Source: a virus. Taken from it: a DNA stretch of 64,000 nt. This document shows, in pieces, positions 26,546 to 35,315 of the stretch. The DNA lies in IMG/VR virus record IMGVR_UViG_3300032116_010476, positions 1 to 64,000 of that record; one strand, written 5' to 3'. The notes beneath the pieces were generated by a model. That model saw nothing but the letters and a program-made list of their open reading frames with translations. It had not been told where the DNA came from and searched no databases. How positions within the stretch are numbered: the stretch's first letter is position 1; every line of letters begins with the position of its first letter. Position numbers and translations under genes: made by a program.

Positions 26546-27207
26546 TTTTTGAACAGTGTTTCGTAAATAGGAGATACAATCTTGTTTAGATTTTCATCAT
26601 TCACAATATCTTGGTATGTTTTTCCGTCTGACTTGATATGTTCCCATTCAACAATAAAATCGGATTCGGCTTTAACCTTGGGATCGTTCCAACGTTCATG
26701 GTCATTCGCTGGTTCTGTCCAAATTTTCTGAGTTGTATTGGCAATATCACTACGAATACGTCGGCCATCAGTAGGGAAACCATAAGTATACTTAGAAACG
26801 TGAATCAAATGACCATGTAAATCATTGTAAATCCAAAACACTTCATCTTTCGGGTAAAAGTTATAACGAATATCAGTTATAAAAATTACATCCGAAGTAT
26901 CCTTTTCCAAATCAAGTTGTAGCTTCTCAGTCCAATAACGTCCTTGGGTTTGTTTACGTTTTACATCTCCATACCACACAAGCATTTCTCTAAATACTTT
27001 TTTGTCTTCTGTATTTTCTGTAAAAACATCCAATCCTAACTTGTCTTGTACAAATTCTTTACAATCATTCTTGAGATAATATGCCAACGCATAAGAACTA
27101 CATGATAGTCCATATGTTTCAGTGACAATTTTCTTCGAAATGTCGCAAAACAAGTTTTTACCACTTCTTGCAACACCAGATATTCCAATATAAACTTTTT
27201 TACTCAT
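26542..27207 (-). CDS. deoxynucleoside monophosphate kinase-like (T4 gp1 type)
   Basis: 221 aa. GISGVARSGKNLF is the P-loop. IFITDIRYNF, RRIRSDIAN and a late WEHIKSDG hairpin follow, as in phage dNMP kinases. It phosphorylates dNMPs for replication. It lies between the clamp-loader gene and RmlA (which consumes dTTP), overlapping both neighbours. Confidence 0.75.
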   Translation of the reverse strand: MSKKVYIGISGVARSGKNLFCDISKKIVTETYGLSCSSYALAYYLKNDCKEFVQDKLGLDVFTENTEDKKVFREMLVWYGDVKRKQTQGRYWTEKLQLDLEKDTSDVIFITDIRYNFYPKDEVFWIYNDLHGHLIHVSKYTYGFPTDGRRIRSDIANTTQKIWTEPANDHERWNDPKVKAESDFIVEWEHIKSDGKTYQDIVNDENLNKIVSPIYETLFKK

Positions 27208-27718
27208 TTGTCATCAATCCTTCTACTTCTTCCTCAGTCAAACCATACGCTTTACATATATTGATCATTTCGGTCAAACCACTATCTGTTTGACTTAAAA
27301 TTTCGGCATATTCTTCTGCCTCTGACGAAGAACATTCATACCATTGTGCCAACATCTGATAAAACTCAAGTGAGTATTTAGTCTTGGCTGGTTTGATATA
27401 AGGATGAAAATATTTAGTACGAGGTACAGTTGCAATCAACACCTGATAAAAGTTCTCAGATGGCATACCGTCTTGATACTTTCCAATATAAGATAGTGAA
27501 TCAAGAGCGTTACGATCCATCGATAAAAACTTCATCAACATCACGTGAGCAAAACTCTTTTTATCAGCGTCACTCAGTGTTGAAAAATACTTGGGGTTTT
27601 GAACATTACGTATGTGGTTAACATGATCAAACAACCCCAAGGCTTTAACAGTAGGTGTACTACTCTCTTCGGCTGTTGTTTTTTTGGATTTCTTTGTTGA
27701 TGCTTTTCTTGTCGCCAT
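27200..27718 (-). CDS. 62: clamp-loader small subunit (T4 gp62-like)
   Basis: 172 aa, near the 187 of T4 gp62. FDHVNHIRNVQNPKYF is followed by a middle SFAHVMLMKFLSMD. The core VLIATVPRTKYFHPYIK lines up with AAVPRGKRYGKWAK of T4 gp62, and the following Y-x-MLAQWYECS segment also matches. It would form the sliding-clamp loader with a gp44 ATPase not present here. There is a lysine-rich N-terminal tail. Confidence 0.8.
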   Translation of the reverse strand: MATRKASTKKSKKTTAEESSTPTVKALGLFDHVNHIRNVQNPKYFSTLSDADKKSFAHVMLMKFLSMDRNALDSLSYIGKYQDGMPSENFYQVLIATVPRTKYFHPYIKPAKTKYSLEFYQMLAQWYECSSSEAEEYAEILSQTDSGLTEMINICKAYGLTEEEVEGLMTNE

Positions 27719-27962
27719 GATTTATATTTCTTAACAGTTTAAGATCAGAAGATAACACCTTTTGGTTGTTTAGTAAAGTTGTTATAAGTCTGTTCATGTC
27801 ATCATTATTTTCATCAATAACTTGTTTGTTGATAAGTAACATCTTGTGAACCTGATATAAATAAAATACCACTAGGACGAATCCCAGTGGTATTAGTACT
27901 TCAAACTTATAGGTTAACAAAGATAATACTACCATTATGGTTAGTATAGTCTTTTTAAGCAT
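27660..27962 (-). CDS. small single-pass membrane protein, 100 aa
   Basis: Residues 3-37 form one long or two short hydrophobic helices, followed by a charged, coiled-coil-like cytoplasmic part. Its 3' end overlaps the gp62-like gene by 59 nt in another frame, and its ATG overlaps the stop of the basic 49-aa gene by 8 nt. The topology recalls phage spanin or Rz-like partners or other membrane-anchored accessory proteins, but no family is clear. Confidence 0.55.
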   Translation of the reverse strand: MLKKTILTIMVVLSLLTYKFEVLIPLGFVLVVFYLYQVHKMLLINKQVIDENNDDMNRLITTLLNNQKVLSSDLKLLRNINHGDKKSINKEIQKNNSRRE

Positions 27963-28104
27963 ATTCTTCTTCGTCTCTTCCGAATGGTCGATTCTTATCG
28001 AATTTTCCTGGCTTGGACTTGTTCTTACTCAGACTTTGTTCAAACCTACGATTCCTTTTCTTGCGTTCAAAAGAATCCGAATTCTTTCTATAAGTCTTTC
28101 CCAT
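27955..28104 (-). CDS. very basic 49-aa protein
   Basis: ATG 28104 preceded by AGACAGAGAT. The chain is rich in Lys, Arg, Ser and Asn (GKTYRKNSDSFERKKRNRR) with an acidic tail (GRDEEEYA). A longer frame upstream lacks support because it runs across the neighbouring gene. It resembles small nucleic-acid binding phage proteins; function unknown. Confidence 0.6.
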   Translation of the reverse strand: MGKTYRKNSDSFERKKRNRRFEQSLSKNKSKPGKFDKNRPFGRDEEEYA

Positions 28105-28126
28105 ATCTCTGTCTATGTTAGTAGTT

Positions 28127-28411
28127 TTACTTGGTCTTAACCGGCTTAGCAGGCTTAGCAGGCTTTGTCGGCTTGGCAGCCTTAATCGCCGTACGGGTAC
28201 GAACTCCAGCAAGAGCCTTACTCGTATCGAGGACATTACGAAGAGCACGAATCTGACGACCGTTGAGGTCAAGTCGGGTCTTGCCGACATGAAGGGTCAA
28301 ACGGGTCGCTCGATGAGCGCCATTGGTTGGTCCCGCAATATAAGTATTGATTGCGGCGTTCTTACGTTGAACAAAATACGTCTTACGACGTGCGTCATTA
28401 ATAATCTTCAT
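28127..28411 (-). CDS. basic protein with histone-H1-like AKP tail, 94 aa
   Basis: The first 70 residues are a compact basic domain (NDARRKTYFVQRKN, TRLTLHVGKTRLDLNGRQIRALRN). The tail is KAAKPTKPAKPAKPVKTK, a repeat of Ala/Pro/Lys as in histone H1 tails and bacterial nucleoid proteins. It has its own strong promoter (28473-28500) and a hairpin in the leader, so it is likely made in quantity. Nucleic-acid compaction or transcript binding is inferred. Confidence 0.65.
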   Translation of the reverse strand: MKIINDARRKTYFVQRKNAAINTYIAGPTNGAHRATRLTLHVGKTRLDLNGRQIRALRNVLDTSKALAGVRTRTAIKAAKPTKPAKPAKPVKTK

Positions 28412-28472
28412 AACTTTATTATATTTAGTATTTTAGTTTTTTATTTTGTTAGTTTTGTAACTAACGTCTCCT

Positions 28473-28500
28473 ATCATATCATACATACTCAGGATGTCAA
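28473..28500 (-). promoter_or_regulatory. strong sigma70 promoter for the basic-protein operon
   Basis: Minus strand: TTGACA (28500-28495), 16-bp spacer, TATGAT (28478-28473). This is one of the best sigma70 matches in the window. A GTTAGTT-ACAA-AACTAAC hairpin (about 28447-28464) lies in the leader before the ATG at 28411. It probably drives the 94-, 49- and 100-aa genes and the clamp-loader gene. Confidence 0.7.
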
Positions 28501-28513
28501 CAGAATTGTTTTT

Positions 28514-29440
28514 TTATTTCAACTCAGATTGAAATTTTTCAATGGCGTAATCTTTGGCTTTAAACTCCATCTCCAAATCCAAATTGCCATCATACGTGGC
28601 ATATTCCACTGGAATATCCCTAACATATTGTCCATGTGACCGAGGATTCTTTTCAGAAGGATCGTTATCGCTAAAGTGAAACAATGGAATGTACGTAGAC
28701 CACGTAGTTGTAGCCATTTTCAACGCTTCAGTAGCAGTTTGACGACCCGGATTACACCGAAAATGAAGATTGTCGTAAGTAATTGGAATACCAGTCTGTT
28801 GATAAATGTGTTCATACAACTGTTCCACATTCCAACTGTTAGGCTTGTCTTCGTTCTCCAAAACCAGTCTACGCTTCACCGACACAGAAAGATCGTTGTA
28901 TACGTCAATAAAACGTTTTGCGATGTCTTTTAGATCAGCACCTTTGAAACAATTCATATGAATGTTGATGGGAGCCTCATATGATTGAGGAAGACCCAAA
29001 TAATCCATCATTTTTCCATGAGATTCCAATTCGATGACAGACTTTTGAGCCACAGCAGGATTTGCGCTGGCAGGAACCACAAATTGGTCAGGATGCGTTG
29101 AACAACGAATGTTGTGTTGTTTGATCACTGACGCACACAAATCAAACTCTTGTTTGATTTTGTCAAAGTTGTAGGTAGTTTCAATTGAAAGATTGGCTTC
29201 AGGAAGAGTTTCCAGAGGCATCAAACCGCTACTGACACGGTAATTCCACTTACGAGTTGCGCAAAACTCAAGGGTCTTACGAGTTACAAATACGTTGTTG
29301 AGAGTACGATCTGCAACAATACGTTCAGCGTTGACACGTTCCAACTGAAGAAACCGTGTTTTGGTCATGGTAGACGCTTGAATACCCTGATCTTGGAGTT
29401 GAAGAGAAATACAACACAGACTATAACGATGATTACGCAT
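28514..29440 (-). CDS. uvsE: UV damage endonuclease (UvdE/UVDE)
   Basis: 308 aa TIM-barrel endonuclease. Seen: YRVSSGLMPL, the metal His in STHPDQFVVPASANPAV, NIHMNCFKGA, RRLVLENEDK and HFRCNPGRQ, all conserved in the family. It nicks DNA 5' of cyclobutane dimers and 6-4 products, starting excision repair of UV-damaged phage DNA. Its start codon lies 5 nt after a perfect 8-bp inverted repeat (29446-29468). Confidence 0.95.
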   Translation of the reverse strand: MRNHRYSLCCISLQLQDQGIQASTMTKTRFLQLERVNAERIVADRTLNNVFVTRKTLEFCATRKWNYRVSSGLMPLETLPEANLSIETTYNFDKIKQEFDLCASVIKQHNIRCSTHPDQFVVPASANPAVAQKSVIELESHGKMMDYLGLPQSYEAPINIHMNCFKGADLKDIAKRFIDVYNDLSVSVKRRLVLENEDKPNSWNVEQLYEHIYQQTGIPITYDNLHFRCNPGRQTATEALKMATTTWSTYIPLFHFSDNDPSEKNPRSHGQYVRDIPVEYATYDGNLDLEMEFKAKDYAIEKFQSELK

Positions 29441-29445
29441 GAGAT

Positions 29446-29468
29446 GACGGTATCATAAAAATACCGTC
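29446..29468 (-). promoter_or_regulatory. perfect 8-bp inverted repeat before uvsE start
   Basis: GACGGTAT-TTTTATG-ATACCGTC forms a perfect stem-loop ending 5 nt before the ATG. No T-run follows in the direction of transcription, so it is not a usual terminator. A translational or operator role is possible. No other promoter is seen before uvsE. Confidence 0.4.
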
Positions 29469-29482
29469 GTGTACAGACTTTT

Positions 29483-29674
29483 TTAAGAATATGTGCTAAA
29501 CTCACCACGTTTCCACTGAACACCGTCATACACGTAGATGTAGTTTTCACAAATGATGATTTGACCAAATGTACCGGTGGTGCTTGAAGTAGGAGTGCAT
29601 GAGCCAGAATCATTCACAATCAAAGTGGTGATTGTAGCTGTACTGGCACTTATTTCAGTATACGTTGTTGACAT
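29483..29674 (-). CDS. small structural-type protein, paralogue of next gene's C-terminus
   Basis: 63 aa from ATG 29674. TTLIVNDSGSCTPTS, FGQIIICENYIYVYDGVQWKR and FSTY repeat, at clearly similar spacing, the last 60 residues of the gene immediately upstream (29677). The ending is typical of a beta-rich fibre or neck module. The two starts and stops are separated by 2 bp. Likely a tandem partial duplication. Confidence 0.6.
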   Translation of the reverse strand: MSTTYTEISASTATITTLIVNDSGSCTPTSSTTGTFGQIIICENYIYVYDGVQWKRGEFSTYS

Positions 29675-29676
29675 AA

Positions 29677-30285
29677 TCAATAATAAGTCGAAAGTTCAAA
29701 ACGTTTCCATTTAGTACCATCGTAAATATACAGGTAATTTTCACATATACTCACTTGTCCAAATGAACCAGAGCCGGTCGGTGGACATGGCGTATTACTG
29801 TCAACAATTAACGTAGTTACTCGTAATGTACCAACAACAATATCACCATAATAAGTATATGGAGATGGAGTAGGTGTAGGTGTAATATAACTGATAATTG
29901 GTGTTGTACATGGCGCAGCAGGTGTAATTTCACAAATTACACATATCTGACTGTTAACACCTTTATTTTCCCATTTTGTGCCCGGACTGTTATCCTTTTT
30001 GACCCACGTTACATTCTTATTTACACCACTGTTTAATACCACAGAATAGTTATTACACAACCTTTCAATGGTGTTATTGGTATAATTGATGACAGTAAAA
30101 TCGGGATCGTTGGGATATTTGTACGAAAAGATATTACCACGCTTTTGAAGAATGGTACCAACAGGTCCAGTAAATAAACCGTTTGCGGAGTTATCCACGT
30201 ATGATGGCGAAACTTGGGTTTTTCTCACCACCAACAAACGTTCTATAAACGTGTTAAATCTGTTATAAGAAATAAAATCTAGCAC
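29677..30285 (-). CDS. putative virion/fibre-associated protein, 202 aa
   Basis: GTG start at 30285 behind AGGACTCTTT, a good Shine-Dalgarno at the right distance. The chain has an N-terminal domain of unknown type, a Pro/Thr linker (TPTPTPSP) and a C-terminal module (TTLIVDSNTP ... CENYLYIYDGTKWKR). That module recurs in the next gene. The linker-plus-beta-module layout suggests an adhesin or fibre accessory. Confidence 0.55.
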   Translation of the reverse strand: MLDFISYNRFNTFIERLLVVRKTQVSPSYVDNSANGLFTGPVGTILQKRGNIFSYKYPNDPDFTVINYTNNTIERLCNNYSVVLNSGVNKNVTWVKKDNSPGTKWENKGVNSQICVICEITPAAPCTTPIISYITPTPTPSPYTYYGDIVVGTLRVTTLIVDSNTPCPPTGSGSFGQVSICENYLYIYDGTKWKRFELSTYY

Positions 30286-30321
30286 AAAGAGTCCTATTTA
30301 TTGTACATTATAAATATGAAC

Positions 30322-31512
30322 TCATCGGCCAACTTCTTTAAAAAACTTTTCCTTAGCGTCTTGATATGACAGGTCGATCATAGGACTATAATACAAAACG
30401 TCATTTTTAAGATTATTTTCCGATTTTAACTTCAAATAACGGTCTTTTGCCTTAGATTTCCACCAATTCATTATAACATTCGTGTCATCCACGAACAATT
30501 TTTTCATTACCAATCGATCTTCAGTAATCTCGTTCTTCAAGAACTCCTTGGTATTTTCATAAAAACAACTATAATAAACACCTCTTTCATACCCATGAAC
30601 GTAATCTTGAGTTTTAATCTTTAACTCTTGAAAGATCATACTCAATACACGTTGTTTAGCGCCAGTTACAGGTCCAGAGACATCATCCTTTTGAGTCATC
30701 TTTTTGATGTATTCATTAGATTTATTCTCCTTGATCCAATCGTGCCAAATTTGATAGAAGGTGTCATCTGGCTTAATAGGGATCTTACCAGCGCTGGTTC
30801 CACATTTGTGCCACCACTTCAAACTGTTGTACATACTGTAACTACCATATAGACTGGTTGTCGTCATACCTACCAAAGTTTGTCCGTACAACTTCTTCCA
30901 TACATCACGTACTGCAGAAGATGTAACCAAACACGCTATCAACTTACCACCAAGAAAGTTATATCCAAAAGGTTGAGTTGACATAATACAACTTCCAATT
31001 GCACTATGAACCAGTTTACCATCTTCCAACTTGTTCTTGGGTGTCCATCCTAGATAAACATCTCTATCCTGAATCGTAATAACGTCACTTGATACAGATA
31101 CCGCTCCCAGATACTTGGGATTATCCTCGTTACCATCAGTAATAAGAAACTTTAGAAACCTACCCGGAGTTTGACTAAACTCCATCGTATGACAAAACAC
31201 ACGCAACATCAACCAATCCAACTCTTGTTGTTCAGTTTCCACATGAACCATAGTTGGATTCATTTTCTCCAATTGCTGCAACGTCAACTCTTCGTTGTTA
31301 AGATCCTTGGGTTTCCAAATCTTACAAAAGACATCATCAGACTTAGTTGCAAACTTACTATATTCTTTTACTTCCTCCCACTTCTTATAGAACGTTGACT
31401 CTTCGACACTCATAGATTTCAAAAAGTTCATATTGTCTATGAACTTTCTTTTTTCTACTTCCTTATCGAATTTAAATACGTCTAAATCAAAAAATTGATG
31501 TTCTGTGTTCAT
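30322..31512 (-). CDS. DUF4338/DruA-like domain protein
   Basis: 396 aa. The core YLGAVSVSSDVITIQDRDVYLGWT, followed by FLGGKLIACLVTSSAVRDVWKKLYG and GMTTTSLYG, is laid out like the DUF4338 domain of phage proteins and of DruA in the Druantia defence system. Family knowledge is thin and no catalytic residues are established. It starts by overlapping the stop of the small upstream gene (TAATG). I am moderately sure of the domain, not of the role. Confidence 0.5.
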   Translation of the reverse strand: MNTEHQFFDLDVFKFDKEVEKRKFIDNMNFLKSMSVEESTFYKKWEEVKEYSKFATKSDDVFCKIWKPKDLNNEELTLQQLEKMNPTMVHVETEQQELDWLMLRVFCHTMEFSQTPGRFLKFLITDGNEDNPKYLGAVSVSSDVITIQDRDVYLGWTPKNKLEDGKLVHSAIGSCIMSTQPFGYNFLGGKLIACLVTSSAVRDVWKKLYGQTLVGMTTTSLYGSYSMYNSLKWWHKCGTSAGKIPIKPDDTFYQIWHDWIKENKSNEYIKKMTQKDDVSGPVTGAKQRVLSMIFQELKIKTQDYVHGYERGVYYSCFYENTKEFLKNEITEDRLVMKKLFVDDTNVIMNWWKSKAKDRYLKLKSENNLKNDVLYYSPMIDLSYQDAKEKFFKEVGR

Positions 31513-31790
31513 TAGGTTTTCTTCTTGTTTCTATCTTCAAAGTCTATAGTAGTACCACGCTTAAAGTCAAATACTATCTTAGATGACTCTATTTTTACAT
31601 TTAGTAATTCAGAATAAGTTACTATTGGCAATTTGTCATTTTTATCTTTAGGAAGTTTTGTTACAGCCAATTTAACTTCACGTTCATTGCCAATAGAAAG
31701 AGGAGAGTCCAATTTTATTAGACTCTCCCCATCGTATAACAAATACGCATCTCCTTTTGCCAATTCAAAATAGTAATAGTGTTTTCTCAT
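31512..31790 (-). CDS. hypothetical protein, 92 aa
   Basis: A small beta-rich, lysine-rich protein with no recognised family. It starts at ATG 31790 behind an A/T-rich leader with AAAGG about 14 nt upstream, and overlaps the DUF4338-like gene by one base. Confidence 0.6.
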   Translation of the reverse strand: MRKHYYYFELAKGDAYLLYDGESLIKLDSPLSIGNEREVKLAVTKLPKDKNDKLPIVTYSELLNVKIESSKIVFDFKRGTTIDFEDRNKKKT

Positions 31791-31842
31791 AATACCAAAG
31801 TTACCTTTGATATATATAGAAAGTGAACACCGTTACTTTATT

Positions 31843-32253
31843 TTAAACCGCAGAGACGGCAGTCTTGTCAGTCTGACTCACATGATCAACCACCTCTGAA
31901 ACCTCCTCAGTAGCAGGAGACACACTCATGACATTCACAACGTGAGGAATGTTATCGTTGAGCGTAACGCCAGCTGCACGAGCAGATTCAATGGTTTCTT
32001 GAGACACCGGAGTGTTGGCAAAAACCAACTTAGGACGACCCTTGGAACCCTTAATGGTACCCAGAGAAACCACCTGATTTGCCTCAATTGCATTCGTCAA
32101 CCTAACCCGAAGCGTAATCAAAGCAGCAAAATGCTGATTCTGACTCCACAAACTGGTAATGTTAGGATGTGATTCACTGGTCTCCATCGTGTAAAAGCCA
32201 GTTGGCCAATTCACGCTAAGTCCAGTCTTATTCTGTCGATTTGTCTTCTTCAT
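31843..32253 (-). CDS. hypothetical protein, 136 aa
   Basis: ATG 32253 follows GAAAGGAAATATATAAC, a clear Shine-Dalgarno. The chain has a short basic start, a central part with Val/Leu-rich strands, and a Glu/Val/Ser-rich tail that is probably flexible. It follows directly on the vWA protein gene and may share its transcript. No family recognised. Confidence 0.6.
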   Translation of the reverse strand: MKKTNRQNKTGLSVNWPTGFYTMETSESHPNITSLWSQNQHFAALITLRVRLTNAIEANQVVSLGTIKGSKGRPKLVFANTPVSQETIESARAAGVTLNDNIPHVVNVMSVSPATEEVSEVVDHVSQTDKTAVSAV

Positions 32254-32280
32254 GTTATATATTTCCTTTCTTGTTAATTG

Positions 32281-34299
32281 TTAAACTTTACTGTTACTGT
32301 TCAAAAACATTTCATTCATCGTCTTAGCAACGCTAACGATATTCGTTACATCAATGTACCGAGAATCTTTACCGTACATCGTCTTAAAAACGTTAAAACT
32401 ATTAAATTCACCAAGTCTCTTTAGAGTTTTACTTTCGGTAATGTAATATGCCAACACCTTGTATCCCTTCTCACGAATCTTACCAACTTGTTTACGAGTG
32501 TGTTTTGCCCCATTATCGGTAGAATAATGGATAAACTGTCCAACCTTTGGAGAATTATAACAATATGCCGGTTCGCCATCAGAGAAATTAAGGAAATAAT
32601 AATCCTCGTTTTCTCCACAGTCTTTCAACATATTCATAATTGCCTCAAAACAAAGACCTTCTGGTGTACTTCCACTTGGACCCAAATACGGAAACAGATT
32701 AATCACCTTGGCAAATGAATCCTTAGCAGAATCGTAAACCATAGCAATATAAGGATGACCGGAACTCATACTGGTAGTACGAACACTTACACTAACCCGA
32801 ATGTTCGAAATCATAGACGCTGCCTTACAAATTGCAGTGACACAAGTTATGGTATTATTCCACTTTTTACCCTGCATACTTGCACTAGCATCAACTGAAA
32901 TATGAATGAACGCCTTCTTATACAAGTCAGTTTCAATTCTATAGAAAACGTTGTCATTGTCAAATCCCAATTCAGACAAAACACGTCGATCAATTTTGCC
33001 AACAGACTTACGCATATACTTCGTAGTATTAATCTCACTACGAATACTCAAACGTTTTCCAAGCAAAACACCAAGTTGAACACCCCGTTCAACTGCCATC
33101 TTGGTCTCCGAGGTGGGATTCTTTTTATCATCGTATTGTGTACAAGGACAAATATCAGAAAAAATCAAGTCACGGGTAAAATTCTTGACAACAATACAGT
33201 CAACACCAGCAGTAATAGGAGTATTGTCGCCAAGTTGATTTCCAACGTTAACAATAGTAACACCTGCGTTTTCCAAACTATCAAGAATCTTCTTTTGAGT
33301 AGCCGAAATCTTCGACTTCTTAATGTTACCCAAAACAAAGATCTTTTGTTTCTTCAAAGCACGATCCACAGCATCACGTTTTGACTTTGAAACACCACTT
33401 TGTTCATTAGCCTTCTTAGTGACTTCATCAGAATTGATTGTAGAAGAAGTGACCGATGTAGAAGTGCCTCCAATAACATCATCTTCTGGGACAATAACAA
33501 CAGTGGCATTTTCACCGGATCCTTTTCCAGTCTTTGAAGAACCATCCTCTGACTTTTGTTGGTCAGCATCAATGTTCTTGAAAATCAGTTCACAGACTTT
33601 AATAGCCACATTAAGACGATCCTGAGGCGTAACCAATCGGTCAATAGTGGAAATACCAATTAATTCGGCAATATTACGGAAATCAGGCAACGCATCCAGA
33701 TCAGTATTCTTGTTGGTCAAGTTAATCAACCGAGCTTCATACGACTGAAGAGTAGCGCTACGATACATCTGTGATTCGAGCATCATGTCAATGCTCTTGT
33801 TGTTGAAGAACTTATCGTACAGTGCCAAATAATAACCACGATAACCCGGAGCATTCTTATACACAAACTGATCAATATAACGATCCTCAATAACGTTGAG
33901 GACAGTCTTGAGAAAAGACGCCACATCAGTCTTGGAAAAACCCTTTGGTTCAGCAATGTTATAAAGACTACGAGGAATATTCTGCCACAGATCAACCACC
34001 AACCGAAAATCAGACAACAACACGTGAGAACCTTCGTGAAGAGCCAATCCAACCAGACTATCAAAGTCCTCTGGTTGATCAATATCAGAAGAAAGATACA
34101 CGACCTTACCATCGGTCATGTTTTCACCACTATCACTAAAAATAACAGGGATGTTCTTTCCGGTGAGGATACTAACAAAATTGGCAACAGCCCTACGAGT
34201 CATGTTCAGACGAATAAGACGAGTTGTAGCATCAACCTCGACGGTTGAGTCAAAGTCATCAAATTCATCCAACCAAAATTCGGAATGTACATGTTTCAT
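32281..34299 (-). CDS. zincin-like/von Willebrand A domain protein, partner of MoxR ATPase
   Basis: 672 aa. The N-terminal domain contains ALHEGSHVLL, an HExxH metallopeptidase-type helix. The C-terminal domain is a vWA fold with the MIDAS DxSxS (VDASASMQG), the middle Thr region GPSGSTPEG, and the late Asp in NFSDGEP. A low-complexity Ser/Thr/Gly linker (about residues 245-300) joins them. Bacterial MoxR ATPases work with vWA proteins to remodel or metallate target complexes. This gene sits beside the MoxR gene and both have the same promoter type. The target is unknown. Confidence 0.8.
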   Translation of the reverse strand: MKHVHSEFWLDEFDDFDSTVEVDATTRLIRLNMTRRAVANFVSILTGKNIPVIFSDSGENMTDGKVVYLSSDIDQPEDFDSLVGLALHEGSHVLLSDFRLVVDLWQNIPRSLYNIAEPKGFSKTDVASFLKTVLNVIEDRYIDQFVYKNAPGYRGYYLALYDKFFNNKSIDMMLESQMYRSATLQSYEARLINLTNKNTDLDALPDFRNIAELIGISTIDRLVTPQDRLNVAIKVCELIFKNIDADQQKSEDGSSKTGKGSGENATVVIVPEDDVIGGTSTSVTSSTINSDEVTKKANEQSGVSKSKRDAVDRALKKQKIFVLGNIKKSKISATQKKILDSLENAGVTIVNVGNQLGDNTPITAGVDCIVVKNFTRDLIFSDICPCTQYDDKKNPTSETKMAVERGVQLGVLLGKRLSIRSEINTTKYMRKSVGKIDRRVLSELGFDNDNVFYRIETDLYKKAFIHISVDASASMQGKKWNNTITCVTAICKAASMISNIRVSVSVRTTSMSSGHPYIAMVYDSAKDSFAKVINLFPYLGPSGSTPEGLCFEAIMNMLKDCGENEDYYFLNFSDGEPAYCYNSPKVGQFIHYSTDNGAKHTRKQVGKIREKGYKVLAYYITESKTLKRLGEFNSFNVFKTMYGKDSRYIDVTNIVSVAKTMNEMFLNSNSKV

Positions 34300-34308
34300 T
34301 GTGTTAAT

Positions 34309-34337
34309 ACCCTACACCGGAATTATACAAAAGTCAA
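34309..34337 (-). promoter_or_regulatory. promoter of vWA gene
   Basis: TTGACT (34337-34332), 17 bp, TAGGGT (34314-34309), 9 nt before ATG 34299. The string CCGGTGTAGG is shared with the MoxR promoter. Two neighbouring genes carrying near-copies supports a real element. Confidence 0.65.
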
Positions 34338-34346
34338 CAACTTTTT

Positions 34347-35297
34347 TTAGAAAGGAGGTTGAGTGTTCTTGAGCGGATCATTCATCAAAGGAGAATTGGT
34401 AGATTCAGCCGGAATATATTTTTGAACAACCTGTTTGATATAAGTACGTTCACTGTCAACACCACCATCAACAGAAAACTCTGGATAAATGGCACTCTCC
34501 GCAATTTCACGAAGGTTAAATCCATCCTTAACCAATTCTGCCATCTCACACACAGCACGTGTAGACACAAAGTTGGTAATCTTACCATCATCCTGACGAT
34601 ACTGATCACGGGTATGAGATGCAATCTCACAAATGGCAGAAATGGTGTTGAACAATTCAGAGTTCTTGGTATCAATCTTGAACCGATTAACAACCAAGTT
34701 GATCTCAGACTCCTTATCGAGGAAATCCATCTCAATCTTGACAGAAAAACGATCCATCAACGCTCGATCCATAACACGGGTTGCGGTATACTGGTTACCA
34801 ATGTTTGCGGTGCCAATAAAACACACACCCTTGGCAACATTCACGATGGCATTATCCTTCTTTTCATCCAATCGAAGATAACGCTGAAGAGTATCCAAGA
34901 CAGTCATCATGATATTTGCAGCATCATGATGAGCACGACTGATTTCATCCAAAAGAATGACTGCATTGGGAGTCTGAATGGCCCTGACAAACGTAGACTC
35001 GCTGAAAATGGTACCGGTATCCTTTTCAAAGTGAGTATTGCCAATAAGGGCACTACGAGCATCTTGAGTAGAACCCATGTTAAAGTAGAAGAAAGGACGA
35101 TTAAAGACTTTTGCAACAGTTTGCGCAGCAAGAGTCTTACCACAACCGGTGGGTCCGATCATGAGGACGTTCTTACCATAGAGAACGGATCGAACAAGGT
35201 ACTTCCACTTGAGATCCGAAATGATGACATCGGCCGGCTTCATAGACACGGCGGAATTGAGGATTTCGTTGACGGAGGTGAGTTTGGTATTGCTCAT
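34347..35297 (-). CDS. MoxR-like AAA+ ATPase
   Basis: 316 aa. Walker A is MIGPTGCGKT, Walker B is VILLDEISRA, and sensor 1 is FIGTANIGNQ; the arginine-finger region RALMDRFSV follows. MoxR family ATPases act with vWA partners as chaperones for complex assembly or metal insertion. The partner here is the gene immediately downstream. It has its own promoter and follows a strong terminator. Confidence 0.9.
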   Translation of the reverse strand: MSNTKLTSVNEILNSAVSMKPADVIISDLKWKYLVRSVLYGKNVLMIGPTGCGKTLAAQTVAKVFNRPFFYFNMGSTQDARSALIGNTHFEKDTGTIFSESTFVRAIQTPNAVILLDEISRAHHDAANIMMTVLDTLQRYLRLDEKKDNAIVNVAKGVCFIGTANIGNQYTATRVMDRALMDRFSVKIEMDFLDKESEINLVVNRFKIDTKNSELFNTISAICEIASHTRDQYRQDDGKITNFVSTRAVCEMAELVKDGFNLREIAESAIYPEFSVDGGVDSERTYIKQVVQKYIPAESTNSPLMNDPLKNTQPPF

Positions 35298-35315
35298 ATA
35301 TATTTAATTTTCACT

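Noticed and set aside
28141-28180. Short tandem repeat of GGCTTAGCA-type units
   Set aside because: It simply encodes the Ala-Lys-Pro tail of the basic protein.
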